From Nocardioidaceae bacterium UBA4001 (GTDB taxonomy: Bacteria; Actinomycetota; Actinomycetes; Propionibacteriales; Nocardioidaceae): a DNA stretch of 29,336 nucleotides. The notes under the pieces are model-generated. The model ran no database searches and had not been told where the DNA came from. It saw only the letters and a list, made by a program, of their open reading frames with translations. The DNA is taken from positions 28,842-58,177 of the forward strand of contig DGBP01000019.1 in the NCBI GenBank assembly GCA_002384855.1, written 5' to 3'. The translations under genes and the position numbers were made by a program. Each line of letters begins with the position of its first letter. Position 1 is the first letter of the stretch. Below, piece after piece: positions 7,028 through 15,378 of the stretch.

Positions 7028-7198
7028 AGGGACTACTACCGGCAGCGGTTCGAGCGCAACCGCGGCATGCGGATCGATTTCATCCTCGGCTCTCCCGCCC
7101 TGGCCGACCGAGTCACCGGGGCTCTGATCGACACCGAGGAGCGCGCCGGCAAGGGCGCCAGCGACCACGCCCCGGTGATCGTGGAGCTCGCGGACTAG
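7028..7198 (+). pseudogene. Orphan 3' end of an exodeoxyribonuclease III gene
   Basis: The frame reads DYYRQRFERNRGMRID, then FILGSPALADRV and ends GASDHAPVIVELAD with a TAG at 7196-7198. It is colinear with the last 55 or so residues of the xthA upstream but lacks the 5-residue insertion (TDGLG) found there, so it looks closer to the family consensus. Nothing homologous to xthA lies before 7028. It has no start codon or ribosome binding site and is not expected to be made. It is best read as the original 3' end of xthA pushed downstream by an insertion. Its TAG overlaps the TAG of the convergent lipoprotein gene. Confidence 0.85.
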
Positions 7199-7599
7199 CA
7201 GCCCTGGCGGAACTCCACGGACGTGTCGTCACGGACGGCGTGCTCCTCACCGTCGGTCTCGTAGGCGATCTCGACCGCGCCGAACCCCTGCACTCCCCTG
7301 CCCGTCCTCCGCAGCGCCCGGACGAGCAGGTTGTAGCTGTCGCCGGCCTCGAGTCGCGCGCCCCCCAGGGGCACCCGCCGCTCCCAGCCCAGGCGGGCCC
7401 GCTCGTCCAGCACCAGCGGCCCACCGTCAGCCTGCTCCGAAGGACCGCTGCTCGCGCCGCCTCCTCCGCCGGCACCGCCACGGGCACCACCGCTCGCACC
7501 GCCGGTCACGTCGGGCGCGCCGGCGTCGTTCCCCGTGGTGCACGCGGTCGTGGAGAGGACGAGGAGGGGGGCAGCCAGGGGGAGGATGCGCGACGTCAT
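7195..7599 (-). CDS. Putative secreted lipoprotein, Gly-rich linker
   Basis: The protein has 134 residues from the ATG at 7597-7599. It has a signal peptide MTSRILPLAAPLLVLSTTAC with a lipobox-like cysteine at position 20; the residue at -3 is Thr, so the lipobox is not ideal. A low-complexity Gly/Ala/Ser linker covers about residues 31-53. A domain of about 75 residues with LDERARLGWERRVPLGGARL and VEIAYETDGEEH then ends in Cys. AGGAAA 8 nt upstream acts as the ribosome binding site. The linker suggests a tether between membrane anchor and outer domain. No family recognised. The stop codon overlaps that of the orphan xthA end on the other strand. It is divergent from rmuC. Confidence 0.75.
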   Translation of the reverse strand: MTSRILPLAAPLLVLSTTACTTGNDAGAPDVTGGASGGARGGAGGGGGASSGPSEQADGGPLVLDERARLGWERRVPLGGARLEAGDSYNLLVRALRRTGRGVQGFGAVEIAYETDGEEHAVRDDTSVEFRQGC

Positions 7600-7658
7600 G
7601 GGGAGTTTCCTACCGGATGAACACGAAAGTGTCGGTGGGCGGGCCCACCATGAGCGGC

Positions 7659-8807
7659 ATGGAACTCGACACCCTCCTCGCCCTGCTCGTCGTCCTCCTC
7701 GTCGGGCTGCTGCTCGGCATGCTCGTCGGGGTTTTGTGGGCGCGCTCGCGGGGCGCGCTCGCGGACCAGGACGCCGCCCGTCTGGAGATCGAGTCACGGG
7801 CCGCGGACCAGGCTGTGGTCCGAGAGGGCCTGGAGCGACTCCACGACCGGATGCGCGACCTCGAGGAGCACCGCGTCTCCTGGCAGAGCCAGCTGCGCCA
7901 GCAGGTGGAGGACGTCCGTCACTCCACGGACACCCTGCGTCGAGAGACGGCCGCCCTGTCCACCGCCCTGCGCAAGCCACAGGTGCGAGGCCGCTGGGGT
8001 GAGCTGCACCTGCGTCGCGCCGTGGAGCTGGCCGGCCTGGTCTCGCGCTGCGACTTCGCCGAGCAGGTGACGGTGCACCACGACGAGGGCCTGCTCCGCC
8101 CGGACCTCGTGGTCCACCTCGCGGGCGGCAAGAGCGTCGTCGTCGACGCGAAGGTCCCGCTCGACGCCTTCCTCGACGCCACCGGCGCGGACTCCGACGA
8201 CGAGCGCGACGCGCACCTGGGCCGCCACGCCCGGCAGCTGCGCCAGCACGTCGACGCCCTCGCGGCCAAGTCCTACTGGCGTTCCCTCCCCGCGACCCCT
8301 GAGTTCGTGGTCCTCTTCGTCCCCGGGGAGTCGTTCCTGTCGGCCGCGCTCGAGGCGGAGCCGGCGCTGCTGGAGTACGCCGCAGGCAAGCAGGTCGTGC
8401 TCTCCACCCCGACGACGCTGATCGCGCTGCTGCGCACGGTGGGCTATGCCTGGACCCAGGAGGCCCTCGCCGACAAGGCCCGCGACATCCACGTCCTCGG
8501 CCGCGAGCTGTACGACCGCCTCGGGGTGATGGGTGGGCACCTCGACAAGCTCGGCCGGTCGCTGACCGCCGCGGTGACGAGCTACAACAGGGCCGTCGGG
8601 TCGCTGGAGAGCCGGGTCCTGGTCTCGGCGCGCAAGTTCACGGAGCTGGAGGTCTCCGGCGAGGAGCTGGCCTCCCCGGATCCCGTCACCGAGGCGGCCC
8701 GTCCACTCACCGCGGCCGAGCTGCTCGACACGGTCGCTGACGCTCGCCCCGAGCTCGAGCCACACGCCGGGGAGGTTCCGGCGGCGCGTCGCGACCGCTC
8801 TGCCTGA
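7659..8807 (+). CDS. rmuC: DNA recombination protein RmuC
   Basis: From ATG 7659 the protein has 382 residues. An N-terminal membrane helix (LLALLVVLLVGLLLGMLVGVLWA) is followed by a coiled-coil stretch rich in Arg, Glu and Gln. The RmuC nuclease-like core then contains RGRWGELHLRRAVELAGL, RPDLVVHLAGGKSVVVDAKVPL, EFVVLFVPGESFL and VLSTPTTLIALLRTV. RmuC proteins limit DNA inversions and are linked to PD-(D/E)XK-like nucleases. In-frame ATGs at 7617 and 7650 are alternative starts; none has a clear ribosome binding site. It shares an upstream region with the divergent lipoprotein gene. Confidence 0.93.
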   Translation: MELDTLLALLVVLLVGLLLGMLVGVLWARSRGALADQDAARLEIESRAADQAVVREGLERLHDRMRDLEEHRVSWQSQLRQQVEDVRHSTDTLRRETAALSTALRKPQVRGRWGELHLRRAVELAGLVSRCDFAEQVTVHHDEGLLRPDLVVHLAGGKSVVVDAKVPLDAFLDATGADSDDERDAHLGRHARQLRQHVDALAAKSYWRSLPATPEFVVLFVPGESFLSAALEAEPALLEYAAGKQVVLSTPTTLIALLRTVGYAWTQEALADKARDIHVLGRELYDRLGVMGGHLDKLGRSLTAAVTSYNRAVGSLESRVLVSARKFTELEVSGEELASPDPVTEAARPLTAAELLDTVADARPELEPHAGEVPAARRDRSA

Positions 8808-8817
8808 CCGGCGCCTT

Positions 8818-8823
8818 TACCGT
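8818..8823 (+). promoter_or_regulatory. -10 box deciding the start of the DUF6542 gene
   Basis: TACCGT lies 6 nt upstream of GTG 8830 and directly touches an alternative GTG at 8824. The spacing favours a leaderless start at 8830, giving the N-terminus MSHTAAQPRP. Confidence 0.5.
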
Positions 8824-8829
8824 GTGGCT

Positions 8830-9276
8830 GTGAGCCACACCGCTGCTCAGCCGCGCCCTCCGGAGAGCGCGCCGCGGACGCTGTGGGAGGAGGGTCGCCG
8901 CCCCGGGAGGCAGGTGGCCGTGCTCGCCACCGCCGCGATGCTGCTCCTGGCGGGGGTGAACCTGGTCCTGACCGGCCGGCTGTCGCTCTTCTTCGACCTG
9001 TGCTTCGTGGTCGTGTGCCTGATCGCTGCCCTGGCCGTGCGACCACGGGACTTCTTCCTGGTGGGCGTCCTGCCGCCCCTGCTCATGCTGGTCAGCGTCA
9101 CGGTGGTGGCCTCCGCCGACAGGGCAGCCGTCGCCGACGAGGTCGACAGCCTCGTCCAGGCGGTCGTGTCGGGGCTGGCGCACCACGCGGGCGCGCTGCT
9201 CGCCGGTTACACCGGGGCGCTCGTCGTCCTCGCGCTGCGCCAGGTCGCGCTGCGGACTTCGCGACGGAGCTGCTGA
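8830..9276 (+). CDS. DUF6542 membrane protein
   Basis: The protein has 148 residues from GTG 8830. About 25 hydrophilic, Pro/Arg-rich residues precede three or four membrane segments: VAVLATAAMLLLAGVNLVL, LSLFFDLCFVVVCLIAALAV, FFLVGVLPPLLMLVSVTVVA and a weaker ALLAGYTGALVVLALRQVA. The tail is RTSRRSC. In my memory of actinobacterial genomes this DUF6542 protein lies near ychF, ispH and xseA, which matches here. Function unknown. The start is chosen by the -10 box 6 nt upstream. It converges with the small gene at 9284-9568. Confidence 0.8.
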   Translation: MSHTAAQPRPPESAPRTLWEEGRRPGRQVAVLATAAMLLLAGVNLVLTGRLSLFFDLCFVVVCLIAALAVRPRDFFLVGVLPPLLMLVSVTVVASADRAAVADEVDSLVQAVVSGLAHHAGALLAGYTGALVVLALRQVALRTSRRSC

Positions 9277-9283
9277 ACCCCGG

Positions 9284-9568
9284 TCAGGCAGGCTCCGCCG
9301 TTGTCGGTCCGCCCCTCGCCGAAGGGTCGGCCAGCGGCTCGACGCGCTCGCCGGCCACCCAGGTCAGCCGACCGTGCACCGACACCAGGGTCTGACGTCC
9401 CCGTCGCGTGACACGACGACCGTGTGCCCGGGCGACGACAGTGCGCTCGCCGAGCGTGACAAGGACCGGGTCACCCTCCGGCCCGGAGGTGCCGACCCGC
9501 TCGACCGGAGCGACGCCGAATCGGTTGACGGCCTCGGCGAACCGGACCGGGAGGGCCTGCACAGTCAT
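9284..9568 (-). CDS. Small basic protein of unknown function
   Basis: The protein has 94 residues from the ATG at 9566-9568 and reads MTVQALPVRFAEAVNRFGV, then PVLVTLGERTVVARAHGRRVTRRGRQTLVSVHGRLTWVAGERVEPL, and ends in a Pro/Thr-rich tail. It is basic, has no signal peptide or membrane helix, and I do not recognise a family. Codon use with G/C third positions looks coding. An AGG about 10 nt upstream is a weak ribosome binding site. An ATG 33 codons upstream (9667) is less likely. Its stop lies 7 bp from the convergent DUF6542 stop. Confidence 0.5.
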   Translation of the reverse strand: MTVQALPVRFAEAVNRFGVAPVERVGTSGPEGDPVLVTLGERTVVARAHGRRVTRRGRQTLVSVHGRLTWVAGERVEPLADPSARGGPTTAEPA

Positions 9569-9730
9569 CGGGGAGCCTGTCGACGTGAGTGGTGTGGCCC
9601 GCGTCTGGACCACGCCACGTGCTACCCGGGCGACGACGCTCCATGCGTCCCGATCACGTGGAGGCACTGACCGTGACCATTCCGTGACACACCGGACTCC
9701 TCGCGGCCCGGCCCGAGCGGGGACCGGACC

Positions 9731-10738
9731 TCAGCCGCGCGCCTTCTCGGCAGCCCGCATGTCCCGGCGCAGTTCCGGCGGGAGGGCGAAGATCAGCGAC
9801 TCCTCGGCCGTGTGCACCGCCTGGGCGTCGGGGTAGCCGCGCTCGGCGAGGAAGGAGAGGACACCCTCGACCAGGTCGTCGGGCACCGAGGCGCCGCTGG
9901 TCACGCTGACAGTCCGCACGCCCTCGAGCCAGGACTCGTCGATCTCGCTGGCGTCGTCGACCCGGTGGGCGGCCTTGGCACCGGCCTCGAGAGCGACCTC
10001 CACGAGGCGTACGGAGTTCGACGAGTTGCCCGAGCCGACGACGATCACCAGGTCGGCTTCGTGGGAGATCTCCTTGATCGCCATCTGCCGGTTCTGCGTG
10101 GCGTAGCAGATGTCGTCCGACGGCGGGTCCAGCAGGTTCGGGAAGCGCTCCCTGATGGCGGCGACGGTCTCGAGGGTCTCGTCGACCGAGAGGGTGGTCT
10201 GCGACAGCCAGGCCACCTTGTCGGGGTCACGGACCTCGATCCTCGCGACGTCGTCAGGACTTTCGACGAGCTTGATGTGGCTGGGGGCCTCGCCCGCGGT
10301 GCCCTCCACCTCCTCGTGGCCGGCGTGTCCGATGAGGAGGATGTCGTAGTCCTCGTTGGCGAAGCGGCGCGCTTCGTGGTGCACCTTCGTGACCAGGGGG
10401 CAGGTGGCGTCGATGGTCTTCAGGTGACGCTGCTCGGCCTGCCGGTGCACCTCCGGGGAGACGCCGTGTGCGGAGAAGACGACGGTGGCGCCCTCGGGCA
10501 CCTCGTCGAGCTCCTCGACGAAGACCGCGCCGCGGGACTCGAGGTTGGATACCACGTGCTTGTTGTGGACGATCTGCTTGCGCACGTACACCGGGGCGCC
10601 GTACAGGTCGAGCGCCTTCTCGACGGTGATCACCGCCCGGTCCACGCCGGCGCAGTAGCCGCGCGGGGCGGCCAGGAGGACGGTGCGCTCGGCCTCGGCC
10701 GCATCCAGGACGGGCGGGATCCCCAGGTCGGTGCTCAT
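9731..10738 (-). CDS. ispH: 4-hydroxy-3-methylbut-2-enyl diphosphate reductase (IspH/LytB)
   Basis: The protein has 335 residues from the ATG at 10736-10738. IspH makes IPP and DMAPP in the last step of the MEP isoprenoid pathway. The three cysteines that hold the iron-sulfur cluster are visible: RGYCAGVDRAV (Cys29), DATCPLVTKVH (Cys113) and DDICYATQNRQ (Cys211). Substrate-site motifs VHNKHVV and FSAHGVSP are also present. An ATG three codons earlier (10747) overlaps a TACGAT -10 box (10746-10751, minus strand). That box lies 7 nt from the chosen ATG, so a leaderless start at 10738 is preferred. It is divergent from xseA. The downstream 9569-9730 holds no recognised gene. Confidence 0.97.
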   Translation of the reverse strand: MSTDLGIPPVLDAAEAERTVLLAAPRGYCAGVDRAVITVEKALDLYGAPVYVRKQIVHNKHVVSNLESRGAVFVEELDEVPEGATVVFSAHGVSPEVHRQAEQRHLKTIDATCPLVTKVHHEARRFANEDYDILLIGHAGHEEVEGTAGEAPSHIKLVESPDDVARIEVRDPDKVAWLSQTTLSVDETLETVAAIRERFPNLLDPPSDDICYATQNRQMAIKEISHEADLVIVVGSGNSSNSVRLVEVALEAGAKAAHRVDDASEIDESWLEGVRTVSVTSGASVPDDLVEGVLSFLAERGYPDAQAVHTAEESLIFALPPELRRDMRAAEKARG

Positions 10739-10776
10739 GGGCTCCATCGTAGGTGCTCTGCCTTAGGGTTCCAGGC
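10739..10776. promoter_or_regulatory. Divergent leaderless promoters of ispH and xseA
   Basis: Leftward TACGAT (10746-10751) lies 7 nt from the ispH ATG. Rightward TAGGGT (10764-10769) lies 7 nt from the xseA GTG at 10777. The whole intergenic gap is 38 bp, so the two polymerase sites overlap and the promoters probably compete. No Shine-Dalgarno sequence is present for either gene. Confidence 0.6.
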
Positions 10777-12078
10777 GTGGCCATGCAGACCTCCCTCGAG
10801 CACCCGGCGCCGGTCCGCCAGATCGCGATGGCGATCTCCGGCTGGATCGACCGGCTCGGTGCGGTCTGGGTCGAAGGGCAGATCGCCCAGCTGAACCGCC
10901 GCTCGGGGATGAACACCGTCTTCCTCACGCTGCGTGACACGGTCGCGGACATCTCCGTCCAGGTGACCTGCTCCCGTCAGGTGTTCGACTCGCTGAACCC
11001 TCCGGTGGTGGAGGGCGCCAGCGTGGTGATCCTCGCGAAGCCGTCGTACTACCCCAACCGCGGCACCCTGAGCCTGTACGCCAGCGACATCCGGATGGTC
11101 GGGCTCGGCGAGCTGCTCGCCCGGCTCGAGCGCCGGCGCCAGCTGCTCGCCGCGGAGGGACTCTTCGCGCGGGAGCTCAAGCGGCCGGCGCCGTTCCTCC
11201 CCCAGATGATCGGACTGGTCACCGGTGCGCAGTCCGCTGCCGAGCGTGACGTGCTCGAGAACGCCCGCCGCCGCTGGCCGGCAGTCCAGTTCCGGGTCAG
11301 GCACGCGGCGGTCCAGGGCACCCACGCTGCCCGCGAGGTGATCGAGGCGCTCAACGCCCTGGACCGTGACCCCGAGGTCGACGTCATCGTGATCGCACGC
11401 GGCGGTGGCTCGGTGGAGGACCTGCTGCCGTTCTCCGACGAGGGCCTGATCCGGGCCGTGCACGCCGTCCGCACGTGTGTGGTCTCGGCGATCGGCCACG
11501 AGCCCGACACCCCGCTGCTGGACCTGGTCGCCGACGTCCGCGCGTCCACCCCCACCGACGCGGCGAAGCTGGTGGTCCCCGACGTCGCCGAGGAGCTGGA
11601 CCGGGTCGACCGCCTCCGCGACCGTGCCCGCCACGTCCTCGGCGGCTGGCTCGCCCAGCAGCAGCACCAGCTCGACGCGATCCGGGCGCGGCCCAGCCTT
11701 GCCGACCCCGGCGCCGGCCTCGACGACAGGTCCCGCGAGGTCCAGGAGCTGTGCGACCGCACCCGCCGGACCGTCCGGCACCGGCTCGACCACGCCCACA
11801 ACGACCTCGAGCACCAGCTCGCTCGGGTGCGGAGCCTCTCCCCGCTGGCCACCCTCGAGCGTGGCTACGCCGTCGTGCAGGACGGCGACGGTCACGTGGT
11901 GACCGGCACCGGCCAGGTCCGGGACGGCCAGTCGCTCCAGGTGCGGCTCCACGACGGCCGCCTCCTCGTCGAGGTCACCGGCACCACCCCCGCCGTCGAC
12001 GGCACGAACGAGCCGCCCGACGGCACCGAGCAGATCAAGGAGACCCCTGATGACCGAGCAGAGCACCGAGACAGGTGA
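10777..12078 (+). CDS. xseA: Exodeoxyribonuclease VII large subunit
   Basis: The protein has 433 residues from GTG 10777 (MAMQTSLEHP); an ATG two codons later is equally possible. The N-terminal OB-fold reads AISGWIDRLGAVWVEGQIAQ and NTVFLTLRD. The catalytic core has GLVTGAQSAAERDVLENARRR and DVIVIARGGGSVEDLLPFSDE. AIGHEPDTPLLDLVADVRAS and TDAAKL follow, then a long coiled-coil helix region (residues about 280-370) and the LERGYAVV segment. With XseB it degrades single-stranded DNA from both ends. TAGGGT 7 nt upstream suggests a leaderless mRNA. It overlaps xseB by 29 bp. Confidence 0.96.
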   Translation: MAMQTSLEHPAPVRQIAMAISGWIDRLGAVWVEGQIAQLNRRSGMNTVFLTLRDTVADISVQVTCSRQVFDSLNPPVVEGASVVILAKPSYYPNRGTLSLYASDIRMVGLGELLARLERRRQLLAAEGLFARELKRPAPFLPQMIGLVTGAQSAAERDVLENARRRWPAVQFRVRHAAVQGTHAAREVIEALNALDRDPEVDVIVIARGGGSVEDLLPFSDEGLIRAVHAVRTCVVSAIGHEPDTPLLDLVADVRASTPTDAAKLVVPDVAEELDRVDRLRDRARHVLGGWLAQQQHQLDAIRARPSLADPGAGLDDRSREVQELCDRTRRTVRHRLDHAHNDLEHQLARVRSLSPLATLERGYAVVQDGDGHVVTGTGQVRDGQSLQVRLHDGRLLVEVTGTTPAVDGTNEPPDGTEQIKETPDDRAEHRDR

Positions 12079-12271
12079 ACGTCTCAACTACGAGCAGGCG
12101 CGCGAGGAGCTCATCGAGGTGGTCCGCCGGCTCGAGGGCGGAGGCACCAACCTGGAGGAGTCGCTCGCGCTGTGGGAGCGGGGCGAGAAGCTCGCGCAGA
12201 TCTGCCAGTCCTGGCTCGACGGTGCGCGCAAGCGGCTCGACGCGGTGATCGCCGAGGACGACGGCTCCTGA
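12050..12271 (+). CDS. xseB: Exodeoxyribonuclease VII small subunit
   Basis: The protein has 73 residues and shows the family pattern NYEQAREELIEVVRRLEGG, LEESLALWERGEKLAQICQ and WLDGARKRLDAV. XseB binds several copies along the XseA helices and is needed for ExoVII activity. The ATG is preceded at 7 nt by AAGGAG (12037-12042) inside the xseA coding sequence, and the genes overlap by 29 bp, which indicates translational coupling. It converges with the DUF4245 gene 16 bp beyond its stop. Confidence 0.95.
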   Translation: MTEQSTETGERLNYEQAREELIEVVRRLEGGGTNLEESLALWERGEKLAQICQSWLDGARKRLDAVIAEDDGS

Positions 12272-12287
12272 CCCGACCGGACCCGCC

Positions 12288-12815
12288 TCAGCCCAGCGTG
12301 GCTGCGAAGTCGGTCAGCACCTCGAGGTCGGGCGTGCCCACGACCAACACGGTGACCCCGTCGTCGACGCGGGTGATCGCGGTGTCGCCGCCCTCGTCGC
12401 TCCAGGTCTGCCACGTCTCACCGTCGACCTGCACCGGGTCCCCCTTCACGGCGTCGCGGTCGACGAAAACCTCCACCATGCGTTCCTCGGTGCGCCGCGA
12501 CTGCTCGAGGCCGACGTACCTCTCCTCAGCGGTCAGCAGCCCGAGGTGCCACGCCGGCGCCGGCTCGGGGGTGAGCCGGACGCTCGTCGCCCGCCAGCCC
12601 TCCGGCAGCGACGCAGGGGCCAGGATCGGGAACCCGACCTGCTCCTGGCCGACCTCCGCGGCCTTGCGGTAGTCGACCGGCTCCACCGTGTTCGTCGGCT
12701 CCTCCTGCAGGAGGTTGCGGACGGCGACCAGCGCCACCACGAGGACGACCAGGACGATCAGCGCACCGACCATCCCCGACACCGACCGCTGGTACCTGCC
12801 TGGCTTCTCGCTCAC
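12288..12815 (-). CDS. DUF4245 membrane-anchored protein
   Basis: The protein has 175 residues from the GTG at 12813-12815. A short basic cytoplasmic start (MSEKPGRYQRSVSG) precedes one membrane helix at about residues 15-34 (MVGALIVLVVLVVALVAVRN). An outer domain follows with VDYRKAAEVGQEQVGFPILAP, LPEGWRATSVRL, LGLLTAEERYVGLEQS and TWQTWSDEGGDTAITR. This is the uncharacterised actinobacterial DUF4245 family. GGGAGGA about 8 nt upstream is a good ribosome binding site. The frame remains open far upstream, but that part is antisense to xfp and spurious. Its position beside xseAB and near glpX is typical of the family as I know it. Confidence 0.88.
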   Translation of the reverse strand: MSEKPGRYQRSVSGMVGALIVLVVLVVALVAVRNLLQEEPTNTVEPVDYRKAAEVGQEQVGFPILAPASLPEGWRATSVRLTPEPAPAWHLGLLTAEERYVGLEQSRRTEERMVEVFVDRDAVKGDPVQVDGETWQTWSDEGGDTAITRVDDGVTVLVVGTPDLEVLTDFAATLG

Positions 12816-12926
12816 GCGGGCATCCTCCCAACCCGGCCAAGCCGACGGGGCACCAGCCCGCGCGCACGAGTGGCCGAGCTCACCTGACCCTGGCATGTCG
12901 GCTGCGACCTGGGGTAGGCATCGGGC

Positions 12927-15332
12927 ATGCGCACCGTCGAGGCACGGCCCCTGTCCACGGACGACCTGCAGCTCGCCGACGCCCACTGGCGCGCCGCCAA
13001 CTACCTCGCGGTCGGCCAGATCTACCTGCTCGACAACCCCCTCCTGCGCGAGCCACTCGCGCCCGAGCACATCAAGCCCCGGCTGCTGGGTCACTGGGGT
13101 ACGACGCCGGGGCTGAACATGGTCTACACCCACTGCGACCGGGTCATCCGCGAGAACGACCTCGACATGATCTACGTGATCGGCCCCGGACACGGCGGTC
13201 CCGCGATCGTCGCGCAGACGTGGCTCGAGGGCTCCTGGACCGACACGTACCCGGGCACGACGCTCGACGAGCGCGGGATGCAGCAGCTGTTCAAGCAGTT
13301 CAGCTTCCCCGGCGGCATCCCCAGCCACGTGGCCCCCGAGGTACCGGGGTCGATCCACGAGGGTGGCGAGCTCGGCTACTCCCTCTCGCACGCGTTCGGC
13401 GCGGCCTTCGACAACCCGGACCTGGTCGTGGCGGCCGTCGTGGGGGACGGCGAGGCCGAGACCGGGGCGCTGGCGACGTCGTGGAGCGGTTGCCGCTTCG
13501 TCAACCCCGCCCGGGACGGGGCGGTGCTGCCGGTCCTGCACCTCAACGGCTACAAGATCGCCAACCCCACCCTCCTCGCACGGATCCCCGAGGACGACCT
13601 CGACATGATGCTGCGCGGACACGGCTGGGACCCCCTGCTGGTCTCCGGCGAGGACCCCGCCGAGGTCCACCAGCAGATGGCCGCCGCCCTCGACGACAGT
13701 TTGGGGCGCATCCGCGAGATCCAGGATGCAGCGCGCTCGGGCTCCGGTCGCACCGGGCCGACCCCCGACGGGATGCGCTGGCCGATGGTCGTGCTGCGCA
13801 CCCCGAAAGGCTGGACGGGCCCCGCCGAGGTCGACGGCGTCCCGGTCGAGAACACCTGGCGCGCCCACCAGGTCCCGCTGGCGACCGTCCGCGAGAACGC
13901 CGAGCACCGCGAGATGCTCGAGGCATGGCTTCGCTCCTACCGGCCCGAGGAGCTCTTCGACGACCACGGGACGCCGGTCGAGACGATCCGCTCCTGGGCC
14001 CCGACGGGCACCCGCCGGATGGGGATGAACCCGCACACCAACGGCGGGCTCGTCAGCCGGCCGCTCGTGCTGCCAGACCCGCGGGAGTACGCCGTCGAGG
14101 TGACCGAGCCGGGATCGGAGGCCGCGGAGGCGACCCGGCCGACGGGGGCGTACCTGCGCGACGTCATGCGCCAGAACCCCGACAACATCCGGCTCTTCGG
14201 TCCCGACGAGGTCGAGTCGAACCGGCTCACCGCCGCCCTCGAGGTCACCGACAAGACCTGGCAGCTGCCCGTGCTCCCTACGGACACGCACCTCGGCCCC
14301 GACGGCCGGGTGATGGAGGTCCTCTCCGAGCACACCTGCCAGGGCTGGCTCGAGGGCTACAACCTCACCGGACGGCACGGGCTGTTCACCTCCTACGAGG
14401 CGTTCATCCACATCATCGACTCGATGTTCAACCAGCATGCGAAGTGGCTCAAGACCACGCGCCACCTCGAGTGGCGCAGGCCGATCCCGTCGCTGAACTA
14501 CCTGCTGAGCTCGCACGTGTGGCGCCAGGACCACAACGGCTTCAGCCACCAGGACCCCGGCTTCATCGACCACGTGGTCAACAAGAAGGCCGAGGTCATC
14601 CGCGTGTACCTCCCGCCGGACGCCAACACGCTGCTCTGGACGATGGACCACTGCCTGCAGAGCACGAACCTGGTGAACGTGATCGTCGCCGGCAAGCAGC
14701 CCGGACCGACCTGGCTCGACATGGAGGCCGCGGGACTGCACACCCGCCGCGGCATCGGCATCTGGGACTGGGCCGGCAACGACCAGGGCGACCCCCAGGT
14801 GGTGATGGCCTGCGCCGGAGACGTCCCCACGTTGGAGACCATGGCCGCCGTCCAGATCCTGCGCGAACGGCTGCCCGACCTGCGGGTGCGCGTGGTCAAC
14901 GTCGTCGACCTGATGCGGCTGCAGCCCGAGAGCGAGCACCCGCACGGTCTGCCGGAGCGTGAGTTCGACACGATCTTCGGCACCGACGTGCCGATCATCT
15001 TCGCCTATCACGGCTACCCGTGGCTGATCCACCGTCTGACCTACCGCCACACGAACCACGAGCACCTGCACGTGCGCGGCTACAAGGAGGAAGGTACGAC
15101 GACCACGCCGTTCGACATGGTGGTGCGCAACGACATGGACCGGTTCCACCTGGTCATGGATGTCATCGACCGGGTCCCCGGGCTGGCCAAGCGGGCGGCG
15201 GTGCTGCGCCAGGACATGCAGGACCTGCGCACCAGGCACCGGGCCTACGTCAACGAGCACGGGGCGGACATGCCCGAGATCACCGACTGGCTGTGGATGC
15301 CCAGCGAGAACAAGGACTCCGCCGAGACCTGA
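12927..15332 (+). CDS. xfp: Phosphoketolase (xylulose-5-phosphate / fructose-6-phosphate)
   Basis: The protein has 801 residues, usual for the family. Both family signatures are present: EGGELGY (residues 145-151) and the thiamine diphosphate block GAAFDNPDLV followed by VVGDGEAETG (to residue 180). Further conserved blocks are YVIGPGHGGPA, LHLNGYKIANPT and GWTGP. It uses thiamine diphosphate to split X5P or F6P with phosphate, giving acetyl phosphate and GAP or E4P. The ATG lacks a Shine-Dalgarno site. A -10-like TAGGCA lies 6 nt upstream (12915-12920), so it may be leaderless. It sits alone between DUF4245 and the molybdate operon. No acetate kinase or phosphotransacetylase gene is in view. 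Confidence 0.96.
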   Translation: MRTVEARPLSTDDLQLADAHWRAANYLAVGQIYLLDNPLLREPLAPEHIKPRLLGHWGTTPGLNMVYTHCDRVIRENDLDMIYVIGPGHGGPAIVAQTWLEGSWTDTYPGTTLDERGMQQLFKQFSFPGGIPSHVAPEVPGSIHEGGELGYSLSHAFGAAFDNPDLVVAAVVGDGEAETGALATSWSGCRFVNPARDGAVLPVLHLNGYKIANPTLLARIPEDDLDMMLRGHGWDPLLVSGEDPAEVHQQMAAALDDSLGRIREIQDAARSGSGRTGPTPDGMRWPMVVLRTPKGWTGPAEVDGVPVENTWRAHQVPLATVRENAEHREMLEAWLRSYRPEELFDDHGTPVETIRSWAPTGTRRMGMNPHTNGGLVSRPLVLPDPREYAVEVTEPGSEAAEATRPTGAYLRDVMRQNPDNIRLFGPDEVESNRLTAALEVTDKTWQLPVLPTDTHLGPDGRVMEVLSEHTCQGWLEGYNLTGRHGLFTSYEAFIHIIDSMFNQHAKWLKTTRHLEWRRPIPSLNYLLSSHVWRQDHNGFSHQDPGFIDHVVNKKAEVIRVYLPPDANTLLWTMDHCLQSTNLVNVIVAGKQPGPTWLDMEAAGLHTRRGIGIWDWAGNDQGDPQVVMACAGDVPTLETMAAVQILRERLPDLRVRVVNVVDLMRLQPESEHPHGLPEREFDTIFGTDVPIIFAYHGYPWLIHRLTYRHTNHEHLHVRGYKEEGTTTTPFDMVVRNDMDRFHLVMDVIDRVPGLAKRAAVLRQDMQDLRTRHRAYVNEHGADMPEITDWLWMPSENKDSAET

Positions 15333-15378
15333 CCGCCCACCCGATCTCACCTGCACCCGCGCCAGGTCCGGGCTGAAA

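Noticed and set aside
9569..9730. Possible small gene or terminator after ispH
   Set aside because: Only a short direct repeat (CCGTGAC twice) and GC-rich DNA are seen. No frame with a start and ribosome binding site, and no clear hairpin with a T-run.
13220..14962. 580-codon plus-strand frame inside xfp
   Set aside because: Arg/Gly/Pro-rich shadow in another frame of the phosphoketolase gene.
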